Assembly: GCA_017881145.1 (NCBI GenBank)
Contig: JADGRG010000349.1
Location: 1-10,633, forward strand
DNA from: Sandaracinaceae bacterium
GTDB taxonomy: Bacteria > Myxococcota_A > Polyangia > Polyangiales > JAFGIB01
DNA length: 10,633 bases
Reading direction: 5' to 3'
The translations under genes and the position numbers were made by a program. Positions within the stretch are counted from its first letter, which is position 1. Each line of letters opens with the position of its first letter. Of the stretch, positions 1 through 6,707 are shown piece after piece. The notes below the pieces were generated by a model that was not told where the DNA came from, did not search any database, and saw nothing but the letters and a program-made list of their open reading frames with translations.

Positions 1-549
1 CCTTCGATAGATCTCGATCGGCGCCTGTCCGCCGGTTGCGGGATCAGGGAAGAGGTCGTGGACGGCGAGCACCCCGCCCTTCGCGACCTTCGCATGCCAG
101 CCGGCATAGTCGGCGCGCGCTGCCTCGAAGCTGTGACCGCCATCGATGAAGACCATGCCGAGCGGCGTGCTCCACAGGCGCGCAGCGTGGCTGCTCTTGG
201 CGACTAGCAGCACGGCGGTGTCTTCCAGCCCCGCAAGCTGCAAGGTTCGGCGCAATACGCGCAGCGTGTCCATCCGACCGGCCTCGGCGTCGAAGAGCTC
301 GGGGTCCTGATATTCCTCTCCGGGCTGGTGCTCTTCGGAACCGCGGTGATGATCGACGCAGACCAACGTGCTCCCCGCTGCCTGCGCTCCGGCACCCAGG
401 TACACGGACGACTTGCCACAGTAGCTGCCGATCTCGATCACCGGCCCGAGCTTTCCGTACTCGCGCGCCAGCTCGTAGAGGCGCAGGCCCTCGTCTTCGT
501 CCAGGTAGCCCTTGCAGGCTCGCGCGAGCTTGAGCAGGCGTTCATCCAT
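1..549 (-). CDS. Class I SAM-dependent methyltransferase, Methyltransf_24-like (3' end cut by window edge)
   Basis: The frame stays open for 183 codons from an ATG at 549 to the left edge, so the C-terminus is missing. An AGAGGTG ribosome-binding site lies about six bases before this ATG. The fold is a Rossmann methyltransferase. The SAM-binding glycine motif VIEIGSYCGKSS is at about residues 37-48. The acidic end of strand beta2 follows (LVCVDHH), and FIDGGHSFEA near residue 135 is the hallmark IDGxHSYE-type motif of the Methyltransf_24 (CmcI/macrocin-O-methyltransferase-like) group. A further strand ends GGVLAVHDLFPD, where the HD pair is typical of metal-assisted O-methyltransferases. It probably methylates a small molecule or sugar hydroxyl in the cytosol; the substrate cannot be read from sequence. 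It is divergent from the membrane transferase at 757, so a shared role in decorating a surface glycan is possible but only inferred. Confidence 0.85.
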   Translation of the reverse strand, partial: MDERLLKLARACKGYLDEDEGLRLYELAREYGKLGPVIEIGSYCGKSSVYLGAGAQAAGSTLVCVDHHRGSEEHQPGEEYQDPELFDAEAGRMDTLRVLRRTLQLAGLEDTAVLLVAKSSHAARLWSTPLGMVFIDGGHSFEAARADYAGWHAKVAKGGVLAVHDLFPDPATGGQAPIEIYRR

Positions 550-756
550 GGCTTGCACCTCTTCTCGCGCCGCTCTTGGCATTGCGCGCGGGTAAACACA
601 ACCCCTCTTGTCCGCCGCAAGCGTGGGCCGTGCGGCATTTTGCGCCGATGAACGCGCGGCAGCCGAAAGACCTGCGCGTTCTTCCGCTGCGGGCTACGCT
701 TGACGGCTGCGACGGCAAAGGTCACACAGTGGCCCGCGCTCTGCCGCGCCCTGACC
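550..756. promoter_or_regulatory. Divergent intergenic region with inverted repeats
   Basis: These 207 bases separate the 5' ends of the methyltransferase and the membrane transferase and should hold both promoters; I see no convincing -35/-10 pair for either. Inverted repeats are prominent. GCCGCA (614-619) pairs with TGCGGC (631-636) and is followed by ATTTT. GAACGCGC (650-657) pairs perfectly with GCGCGTTC (674-681). GCAGCC (659-664) could pair instead with GGCTGC (705-710), which would compete with the second hairpin. In this GC-rich DNA some such pairing is expected by chance, so a regulatory role is only a possibility. Confidence 0.35.
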
Positions 757-3183
757 ATGCCCCGATTTCGCTTCCCACGCTTGAGTGTTTTCGAGCGGCG
801 GCGCGCCTGCAAAGCAGAGCTGGCCGCACAACCTTGGGCACGTGGCGCGGGCTTTGGCGTCGGCATATTGGGCATGATCCTGATCTGCCGCGCCGCCATG
901 TTCGCAGTGGCGCGCCGCGATGGATTTCTCTTGTCGCTGCGCCCCGCGCATCTGGCTTGGGTCGGGCCGGCCCTCGCTCATGACCTCGCCGTCGCTGCCG
1001 CCGTCACGCTCCTGGTCGGCGCCGCGCTGCGGGTTGCACCCGTACGCCTGCGGCCCGCCGCCATCAGCTTCGGCTACGTCCTGCTCCTGACAGGCAGCCT
1101 GATCGGCATCACCTCGGTCCCTCTCTACGGCGCGCTACAGTCCACGCTCCAGCTCACGCAGCTGCTCTTGGCCGGCGGCGTGCGCGACCTGTCCGAGTCA
1201 GCCTTCGATGTCGTCCCCTGGCCAGTCTTCGTGGCTGGCTTCTGCGTGCTCTTTCTCGGCTGTTTTGCGACGCCGTGGCTTGCCGGGTTTGCGCTCGGCA
1301 TCTTCCGGCGCCTCCGCAATCTACGCGCTGGCCTCACGCTCGCCGCCATTGGCTGCGCTCTCGGCATCGGGGCGTGGTTTGCGCCAGCCGGTGGCGCAGC
1401 GGGCCTCGAAATCGATCCGGTCTACGAATTCGTGGCCAGCGTCGGGCGCTACTACCTGCGCCGGCATGACGATCAAGCACGGATCGACATGCGCAACGCC
1501 CCCCACTTCACGAGCGCGCTCATCTACGGCACGAAGAAGCCCGTGGAGCCGTTGGACAAGCTGCTCGACGTCTCGAAGCTTCCGCGTAAGCGCGCCAACG
1601 TCGTGCTGATCGTGCTCGAGTCGGCGTCGGCAAATCAGGTCGGGCCCTGGGGCGGTCCACCCGAGACCACGCCCAGGCTCAATCAGCTCGTCCCGCATGC
1701 GCTGATCTTCGACGACTACTACACGGCAGCGCCGGTCTCGATGAAGTCGCTCTTCACCATGAGCTGCTCGTCGTATCCGCAGCCGCACCCCAACGCCGAA
1801 ACCTATACCAACCCTGGCCTCGACTGCCTTTCGATCAGCGAGATCCTGAAGGGCCAAGGTTATCGCACCGGCCTCTTCCACGGCGGACGCTTCGCTTACA
1901 CGCACAAAGACGAGTTCTTCAAGCACCGCAAGTTCGACGTGATGCGCGATGCCGAAACGCTGGTGCATCGCGCGCACTACCGCACCGTGCCCTGGGGCAT
2001 CGACGACCGCGCTGTGATCGACGACGCCATCGACTGGCTCGACCACGGCAACCAGCAAACGCCCTTCTTCCTCAATGTCATCTTCCTGGCCCCGCATCAC
2101 CCCTACGACCTGAGCGCCGGCCTGCCCACGCCCTTCGGCAACAAGACCGACCTGGATCGCTATCGCAACTCGACCCTCTTCATCGATTCTCAAGTCGGTC
2201 GACTCTGGGATTGGGCGAACCAGAAGGGCATAGCGGACGACACGCTCTTCGTCATCGTCGGCGATCACGGAGAGGCCTTCGGCGAGCATCCCGGTCACTT
2301 CATGCACGGCACGCGCATCTACGAAGAGGCCGCGCGCACGCCGATGATGCTGGTCAACCCGCAGCTCTTCCACGGCGCGCGCACCGACCGTGTCGGCAAC
2401 CACGTCGATCTCATGCCTACCATCCTCGATGTGCTGGGCGTCCAGGATCCGCCGCGGCACCAGGGCGTGAGTCTCTTGCGCGGCTACCGCCCGCACATGA
2501 TCTACTTCTACGCTGACTGGTATCGGCACTACCTCGGCCTGCGCGACGGCCAGTGGAAATACATCTACGAGCTCGACGGCGACAAGCACGAGCTCTTCGA
2601 TCTCGACCACGATCGCGGCGAGAAGAACAACCTCGCGGCGACCAACCCGAAGCAGGTCGCAAGCTACCAGGAGCGAACACTCTCCTTCGAACGCTACTAC
2701 CGCGAGCTGATCCCCAACTACGACCGCTACGTGCTCGCAAAGGCTGCCTGCCCGGGGCGCCCCGTCTGTTACTTGGACGAGATCAAACCAGTCTTGCAGT
2801 CAGGCACCTTGGCGAACAATCGCAACGCCGCCGGCTGGGACCTCGAGGTAGGCAAGCAGGTCTACAAGCGCGGCCTGGGCGTCGCGGCGCCGTCCATCCT
2901 CCGCTACAACATACACGGAGAACACTTCCGTAAGCTCAAGGGTGGAGTCGGCCACAACGCAGCGAACGGGCGTAACCCGAACAGCTCGCTCAAAGTGGCG
3001 GTCGAGGTCTATCTCGACGACAAGCTGATCTGGTCGAGCGGCAAGCTCAGCGCCGACGATCCTGCGACGGATTTCGACCTGGATGTCTCGGACGGGAACG
3101 TGCTCGAGCTGATCGGCCACGATGTCGACGGCGAAACCTGGCGCGACTGGATCAACTGGGTGAACGTCCGGCTGGAACGCTGA
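757..3183 (+). CDS. LTA synthase/phosphoglycerol transferase-like membrane enzyme (sulfatase fold) with C-terminal NPCBM domain
   Basis: This 808-residue protein starts at the ATG at 757; the frame extends to a TTG at 700, but neither start has a good ribosome-binding site. Five hydrophobic spans lie at about residues 31-51, 73-92, 101-121, 156-182 and 191-209, the LtaS-like layout that places the catalytic domain outside the cytoplasmic membrane. The sulfatase/alkaline-phosphatase fold covers about 279-625. Visible metal and active-site elements are Glu288 (VLIVLESAS), the nucleophile region APVSMKSLF with Ser328, the APHHPY motif at 445-450, and VGDHGE with Asp503-His504. The sulfatase CxPxR signature is absent, so transfer or hydrolysis of a phospho-group (phosphoglycerol or phosphoethanolamine type) is likelier than sulfate ester cleavage. 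Residues about 700-806 match the NPCBM pattern: RGLGVAAPSILRYNI, then VGHNA, VEVYLDDKLIWSSG and a closing DWINWVNVRL. The substrate is probably an envelope glycan or lipid (inference). Confidence 0.85.
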   Translation: MPRFRFPRLSVFERRRACKAELAAQPWARGAGFGVGILGMILICRAAMFAVARRDGFLLSLRPAHLAWVGPALAHDLAVAAAVTLLVGAALRVAPVRLRPAAISFGYVLLLTGSLIGITSVPLYGALQSTLQLTQLLLAGGVRDLSESAFDVVPWPVFVAGFCVLFLGCFATPWLAGFALGIFRRLRNLRAGLTLAAIGCALGIGAWFAPAGGAAGLEIDPVYEFVASVGRYYLRRHDDQARIDMRNAPHFTSALIYGTKKPVEPLDKLLDVSKLPRKRANVVLIVLESASANQVGPWGGPPETTPRLNQLVPHALIFDDYYTAAPVSMKSLFTMSCSSYPQPHPNAETYTNPGLDCLSISEILKGQGYRTGLFHGGRFAYTHKDEFFKHRKFDVMRDAETLVHRAHYRTVPWGIDDRAVIDDAIDWLDHGNQQTPFFLNVIFLAPHHPYDLSAGLPTPFGNKTDLDRYRNSTLFIDSQVGRLWDWANQKGIADDTLFVIVGDHGEAFGEHPGHFMHGTRIYEEAARTPMMLVNPQLFHGARTDRVGNHVDLMPTILDVLGVQDPPRHQGVSLLRGYRPHMIYFYADWYRHYLGLRDGQWKYIYELDGDKHELFDLDHDRGEKNNLAATNPKQVASYQERTLSFERYYRELIPNYDRYVLAKAACPGRPVCYLDEIKPVLQSGTLANNRNAAGWDLEVGKQVYKRGLGVAAPSILRYNIHGEHFRKLKGGVGHNAANGRNPNSSLKVAVEVYLDDKLIWSSGKLSADDPATDFDLDVSDGNVLELIGHDVDGETWRDWINWVNVRLER

Positions 3184-3250
3184 GCGGGAACGCCTGCCAC
3201 GCGCGAGGTCGCAGCGGGCTTGCAAGCATGGCCGGTTGCAGCGGTAGGTG

Positions 3251-3284
3251 AGTGGCAGGTAAGTTACGCCGCTTGCCAGCCACT
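3251..3284 (+). promoter_or_regulatory. Hairpin directly before the ribosome-binding site of the barrel gene
   Basis: GTGGCAGGTAAG (3252-3263) pairs with CTTGCCAGCCAC (3272-3283) around an eight-base loop: twelve positions with one A-A mismatch and one G-U wobble. A3251-T3284 extends the stem. The GGAGG Shine-Dalgarno sequence begins at 3286, one base beyond the stem. In mRNA this would hold the ribosome-binding site at the foot of a stem, a position suited to translational control or transcript protection. The structure is seen in the sequence; the function is inferred. Confidence 0.4.
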
Positions 3285-3295
3285 TGGAGGTCACC

Positions 3296-3976
3296 ATGCA
3301 ACGACTTTCGTCAGCCGACCACATCCGTTCGCGAACGTGCATCAGCCTGTGCGCGACGCTCCTGCTCAGCCTTGCTGTGCTCGGCACGAGCCGAACCGCC
3401 GCCGCCCAAGAGCTCGGCGCGCAAGGCCACGTGAGCTTCGGTATCGAACGCCTCTTTGGCTTCTACCTGGGCAGGCAATCGGTCCCCATCCGCAACACCA
3501 ACGCGACTACGGACAGCGACTACACCGACTTCTCGTTGGGCTGGAACAATCCCCCGTCGGGTCTCACGGTCCCGCGCCTCGCCATCGACTACTTCATCGA
3601 TGACCACTTCACCATCGGTGGCAGCTTCGGCGTCTACACGCGCTCGCGCGATGTGGCGGGCGCCAGCGGCAGCGACACCGGGATTCTCTTTGCAGCTCGT
3701 GGCGGCTACGCACTTCGCATCAGCCACGCAGTCAGCTTCTGGCCGCGCGCCGGTTTCACCTATTACACGGTCAGCGGCAACAACGCCCTGAGCCAGCCCA
3801 ACAACCTCTTCGCGCTCACGCTGGAAGGCATGTTCACCTTCGCGCCAAGCGAGAGCTGGGCGTTCCTGGTCGGACCAACGGTCGACGTGAGTCTCAGTGG
3901 CCGGGTGAACGGCCAGGACCTGAGCGAGCACAGCTTCGGAATCATGGCGGGCCTGGTGGGCTGGATCGGCCGCTGA
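3296..3976 (+). CDS. Outer-membrane beta-barrel protein with signal peptide
   Basis: This 226-residue protein starts at the ATG at 3296, fixed by GGAGG at 3286-3290 five bases upstream; an in-frame TTG at 3284 overlaps that site and is not the start. The N-terminus is a signal peptide: positive stretch, then hydrophobic core CATLLLSLAVLG, then cleavage after AAA at about residue 37, leaving Gln38-Glu39. The mature part alternates polar and aromatic/hydrophobic residues in blocks typical of transmembrane beta-strands, for example LAIDYFIDDHFTIGGSFGVYT and FWPRAGFTYYTVSG, and could form about eight strands. The last strand ends GLVGWIGR, so there is no classical terminal Phe. It is probably a small barrel of the general OMP_b-brl type in the outer membrane. 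No enzymatic motif is visible and the specific role is unknown. The membrane transferase lies 112 bases upstream, same strand. Confidence 0.8.
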   Translation: MQRLSSADHIRSRTCISLCATLLLSLAVLGTSRTAAAQELGAQGHVSFGIERLFGFYLGRQSVPIRNTNATTDSDYTDFSLGWNNPPSGLTVPRLAIDYFIDDHFTIGGSFGVYTRSRDVAGASGSDTGILFAARGGYALRISHAVSFWPRAGFTYYTVSGNNALSQPNNLFALTLEGMFTFAPSESWAFLVGPTVDVSLSGRVNGQDLSEHSFGIMAGLVGWIGR

Positions 3977-3979
3977 GAT

Positions 3980-3996
3980 CGCACCTACAAGGTGCG
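3980..3996 (+). terminator. Hairpin just after the barrel gene, possible weak terminator or mRNA 3' end
   Basis: CGCACCT (3980-3986) and AGGTGCG (3990-3996) pair perfectly over seven bases around an ACA loop, three bases after the stop codon. No T-tract follows, so it is not a standard intrinsic terminator. It could protect the transcript 3' end or assist termination. Confidence 0.35.
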
Positions 3997-4136
3997 CGCT
4001 GGTGTGACAAAAGACACTGCCAGAAGCATTTTTCGATGTCTCTTGATTGGGATTCTAGATACCGACCTCGGACTCGAGTAGAGTGACACGGCTTATTCCT
4101 GGGGAGTGGCGACCCTCTTTCAACGTTGGAGACGAC
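3997..4136 (+). promoter_or_regulatory. Probable promoter/leader region of the lipoprotein gene
   Basis: The stretch at about 4004-4075 is clearly more AT-rich than its surroundings, with a TTTTT run near 4030 and TTGATT and TAGATA elements, as expected for a promoter in a high-GC genome. No -35/-10 pair with proper spacing stands out, so no exact start of transcription is assigned. The leader ends with GGAG at 4128-4131, five bases before the ATG. Confidence 0.3.
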
Positions 4137-4679
4137 ATGAAGGCTACGAAATTGAGCAGTGGACTGCTGGCGATGTGCTTCTTGCTCTCGCTCGCTTTGT
4201 TGGCTTGCAAGAGCGACAAGAAGACGACGGCAACGCATGATGGTGGCACGGCGGACTCCGGCGCCAAGGCCGATAGCGGAGCCGGAGCCCCGAAGAAGGA
4301 TGGCGGCTCGAAGGACGCTGGCCTCATCACCGCGGCTGAATGCAAGCTCAAGGCGACCGGCGCGTCGACCACTTGCACCACCTGCACCTGCGCGAAAGAC
4401 CCAGTAGCCGCATCGACCTGCGACGCTTCCTGCTGGGCGTTTGCAGGATGTATCGCGCGCGCCTGCGCCGCGGACAAGGCTTGCGCCGTGAAGGAGTCCA
4501 CTGGCAAGTGCAAGGCTGAGGGCTTGGTGAAAGACGCCCTTGCGCACGCGACCTCAGCCCTCACGGCCGTCGGCGCCTGCTCGACGGAGTGCGCAAAAGA
4601 GCTCGGCCTGGTGCCCCCACATGCCGATGGCGGAACGCCGCACCCGGACGCTGGCACGCACGCCGACGCCGGCCACTGA
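4137..4679 (+). CDS. Cys-rich lipoprotein with Asp-Gly linkers, function unknown
   Basis: This 180-residue protein starts at the ATG at 4137, chosen because GGAG lies five bases upstream. The N-terminus is a lipoprotein signal with lipobox LLAC and the acylated Cys at residue 24, followed by KSD. It is therefore exported and lipid-anchored; Lys-Ser after the Cys gives no Asp retention signal, so outer-membrane sorting is possible. Residues 34-62 are a flexible linker with repeated DGG/DSG/DAG. A compact domain at 69-152 carries twelve cysteines (69, 80, 83, 85, 95, 99, 105, 110, 116, 125, 148, 152), an even number that suits disulfides outside the cell. The tail at 158-180 repeats His/Asp-Ala-Gly units with His at 162, 169, 175 and 180, and could bind metal. 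I recognise no named family. Similar Asp-Gly-linked Cys-rich lipoproteins are common in myxobacteria. Confidence 0.8.
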   Translation: MKATKLSSGLLAMCFLLSLALLACKSDKKTTATHDGGTADSGAKADSGAGAPKKDGGSKDAGLITAAECKLKATGASTTCTTCTCAKDPVAASTCDASCWAFAGCIARACAADKACAVKESTGKCKAEGLVKDALAHATSALTAVGACSTECAKELGLVPPHADGGTPHPDAGTHADAGH

Positions 4680-4704
4680 TTCACAACCTTCTCTGAACGG
4701 CATG

Positions 4705-4735
4705 CGCCGCCCCGGGTCACCGCGGGCGGCGTTTT
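4705..4735 (+). terminator. Intrinsic terminator of the lipoprotein gene
   Basis: CGCCGCCC (4705-4712) pairs with GGGCGGCG (4724-4731). An inner CGG/CCG stem closes a GTCA tetraloop, C4723 is bulged, and TTTT follows at 4732-4735. It begins 26 bases after the lipoprotein stop codon. On the other strand no T-run follows the stem, so it works for the + direction only and leaves the converging minus-strand gene without an obvious terminator. Confidence 0.75.
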
Positions 4736-4845
4736 CCGTTCTGGGCCGAGGCAAGCACGCCACGCTCTGCCCCACACTCTGCTCGTGAGGAGGATTTTTT
4801 GGCAGGACGAAAGCCGCTATGAGCCATTTTTCGACAGCTCTTGAG

Positions 4846-6567
4846 TCAGAGCGTGTCGATGGGCTGCTCGGTGTGCCGCTGCTCGGTGTGCCGAACGATG
4901 CGCTCGTTGCGCAGCAAGAAGGTCCACTTGTGGGCCGTCACGATGTCGGGTTCAGTCTCGCCGGTGGGCAGGATGTCTTTGAAATCGCAGGTCACGCTCC
5001 AGCAATCAGCATCGCTCAGGCGTGGAGTGAGGCACTCACTGAGCACGACCTTGGACCTGCGAAACGAGGCTCTCAGGTAGGACTCGACGTTCTTCCAGGT
5101 GTCAGTCGGCAGGGGCCCGCAACGCTGCTCGAGTGCGGCCTTGGCTGCACGCACATGCGCCAAGCGGGCCTTCTCGGCTTGGTCCATGCGCTTTTCGATC
5201 TCGTCAGCATGCATGGTGTAGATGGCCTCCATGTATTGACGCGAGATATGCATCCGGCTCGCCACGCCGCCCATCAGCTCTGCTTCGCTGCGGTCTTTGT
5301 TCTCCTTGGCGGCGAGCATCTTGAACGCCTGGTCGAAGGCTCGGTCCTCGAACGCCCTGAGCTCGCTGCGCATGTCTTCGAAACGCGCGCGCACCTCTTC
5401 GACCTCGACCGGAACTGCATCGACCAGCGCATCTTCGGCGGCCAGCGCATCGAGCGGTGCAAAGAGCAGCGTGAGCTTGTCGATACGCCCGCGCGCCTCC
5501 TCGAAGCGCTTCTTGCGCAGCGTCTTGGCCGTGTCGTCCATCACGGCTTTGATCTTCGAGAGCGCGCCGGCGATCTGCGAAGCGCGTTCTTCCGCCTTTC
5601 GCTTCTGCTCGGTGGCCATGGCTTGCTTGCGACGCTTCTCTCCCACCGTGCGGGTCGGGTCACCGCGAACCACTTCGACCACGACCGTGGGCACGGGCAT
5701 ATCTTCGTGCCGGGCGTCCGGGCCGACCCGACGCGGAATGCAGGTCTCCTTGATGCGTTCGAGGATGCCGCAGCGTGCTGGCTGATAGCCCAGGAACGCG
5801 CCTTCGAGCGGGATCCTGTAGATGCCCTCGGGCGTGTCCTCGGTCGCGGCGACCAGCACGGTGCTCTTGCCCACTCGCCCGATCAGCTCTGGATCAGCCA
5901 CGGCGAAGAGCAAACCGTAGGCCTGTTTAGGGAGCCGCAGCTCGAACGTGGGTAGCTTGCCATCAACCCAATAGCGAGCGTCGACCGACTTGCAGCTCCC
6001 GCCCCCGCGCAGCTCGTGGCTGCAGTGGTCTCGCGGGAAGATTTCGACGCCGCGGACGGCGGCGGGCTCGGCAGCCTCTACCAACACAGACACCGCGACG
6101 CTGGCCTGGTCGCCCTGAGGAAGCTCGATCTTGCCGGTTTCACGCGCGAGGTGCAGATCCGCGAAGTCGACTCCGAGCGCAGTGAGGATGACGGGCGCGG
6201 CAAGAATCGCTGCACCCACCGCGAGCGCGCCTGCGACGACGGCGAGCTTGCGTCCGCTACGCGCAACCAGAGTCGGCCGCGCAGCGAAGATCACGCCGGC
6301 ACGCAGCGCATCCTTGCACACGTCCTCCAAGCGATTGGCAGCGATGTGCACGATGGGCATGTCCGGCAGCTCGTCCGGATGCTCACGGCAGTGCTCCAAG
6401 TGCTTGGCAAGCGCAGTCACCGAGCGCCGCACTTGGGTCGCGTCGGTGAAGCCGCGCGTGTAGCTCTCGATGAGCTTTACGATGGCGGGGGCTTGCGCTT
6501 TTCGCAGCGCCTGCACGAAGTCGCGGACCCGCTCTTGGATCTCCTCGATCCGCGCCGGCTCGATCAC
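4846..6567 (-). CDS. Single-span membrane protein with coiled-coil C-terminal region, function unknown
   Basis: I take the GTG at 6567 as the start, giving 573 residues; the frame opens to a GTG at 6636 (596 residues), and neither start has a strong ribosome-binding site. The shorter form is favoured because a TAAAAT box lies just upstream and the extra 23 residues are Arg-rich and unlike the rest. Residues 1-107 are a charged helical domain, likely cytosolic. A positive stretch (ARSGRK) precedes one membrane span at about 108-132, suggesting N-in. Residues 135-300 look beta-rich with close Cys pairs (182/192, 266/276). From 305 on the protein is very charged and helical (305-370 and 388-482), probably coiled coil, and ends in a small Cys-containing region (483, 512, 522, 527). 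No catalytic motif or known family is recognised; a structural or envelope-spanning role is a guess. Confidence 0.75.
   Translation of the reverse strand: MIEPARIEEIQERVRDFVQALRKAQAPAIVKLIESYTRGFTDATQVRRSVTALAKHLEHCREHPDELPDMPIVHIAANRLEDVCKDALRAGVIFAARPTLVARSGRKLAVVAGALAVGAAILAAPVILTALGVDFADLHLARETGKIELPQGDQASVAVSVLVEAAEPAAVRGVEIFPRDHCSHELRGGGSCKSVDARYWVDGKLPTFELRLPKQAYGLLFAVADPELIGRVGKSTVLVAATEDTPEGIYRIPLEGAFLGYQPARCGILERIKETCIPRRVGPDARHEDMPVPTVVVEVVRGDPTRTVGEKRRKQAMATEQKRKAEERASQIAGALSKIKAVMDDTAKTLRKKRFEEARGRIDKLTLLFAPLDALAAEDALVDAVPVEVEEVRARFEDMRSELRAFEDRAFDQAFKMLAAKENKDRSEAELMGGVASRMHISRQYMEAIYTMHADEIEKRMDQAEKARLAHVRAAKAALEQRCGPLPTDTWKNVESYLRASFRRSKVVLSECLTPRLSDADCWSVTCDFKDILPTGETEPDIVTAHKWTFLLRNERIVRHTEQRHTEQPIDTL
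4864..4893. repeat. Perfect 15-base tandem duplication
   Basis: The unit CTGCTCGGTGTGCCG occurs twice without a gap (4864-4878 and 4879-4893), in frame near the 3' end of the minus-strand membrane-protein gene. It gives the protein a doubled Arg-His-Thr-Glu-Gln just before its C-terminus. Such duplications usually arise by replication slippage, and copy number may vary between strains. Confidence 0.9.
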
Positions 6568-6596
6568 ACTCGTGCGCTCAGGCTGCAAGCCTCTGG

Positions 6597-6602
6597 ATTT
6601 TA
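6597..6602 (-). promoter_or_regulatory. Possible -10 box of the minus-strand membrane-protein gene
   Basis: Read on the minus strand this is TAAAAT, five of six bases of the sigma-70 -10 consensus, in otherwise GC-rich DNA. Initiation about seven bases downstream would give a leader of roughly 20 bases before the GTG at 6567. The -35 position carries only a poor match, so this is tentative. Confidence 0.25.
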
Positions 6603-6707
6603 CACGAGCGCTCCGTCTCACGCGAAAGCTCCGCACGTTCGCACCGGCGCGGGATCAGCCGCTGGCTTCTCGCCGTTTTCTTCGAGCTGCACACAGCGTG
6701 AGTTAGC

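Noticed and set aside
577..606. TTGGCA...TAAACA as a promoter for the transferase
   Set aside because: The spacing between the boxes is far too short and the -10 match is poor.
700..756. TTG start giving a 19-residue longer membrane transferase
   Set aside because: No ribosome-binding site and no better N-terminal pattern; the ATG at 757 leads directly into a positive stretch before the first membrane span. The alternative is not excluded.
1321..2610. Minus-strand open frame (429 codons) inside the membrane transferase gene
   Set aside because: It is a shadow of the + strand gene, whose sulfatase motifs are unmistakable; the shadow shows only Val/Glu/Arg-rich low-order sequence.
3218..3227. 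GCTTGCAAGC palindrome upstream of the barrel gene
   Set aside because: A perfect ten-base palindrome could be an operator, but it is isolated, has no second copy and has no placed promoter.
4819..5955. Long + strand open frame (378 codons) opposite the unknown membrane-protein gene
   Set aside because: Its composition is that of an antisense translation of a GC-rich gene. The minus-strand frame has an organised domain layout, a sensible membrane span and strong G/C third positions. Converging overlap of two real genes this large is unlikely.
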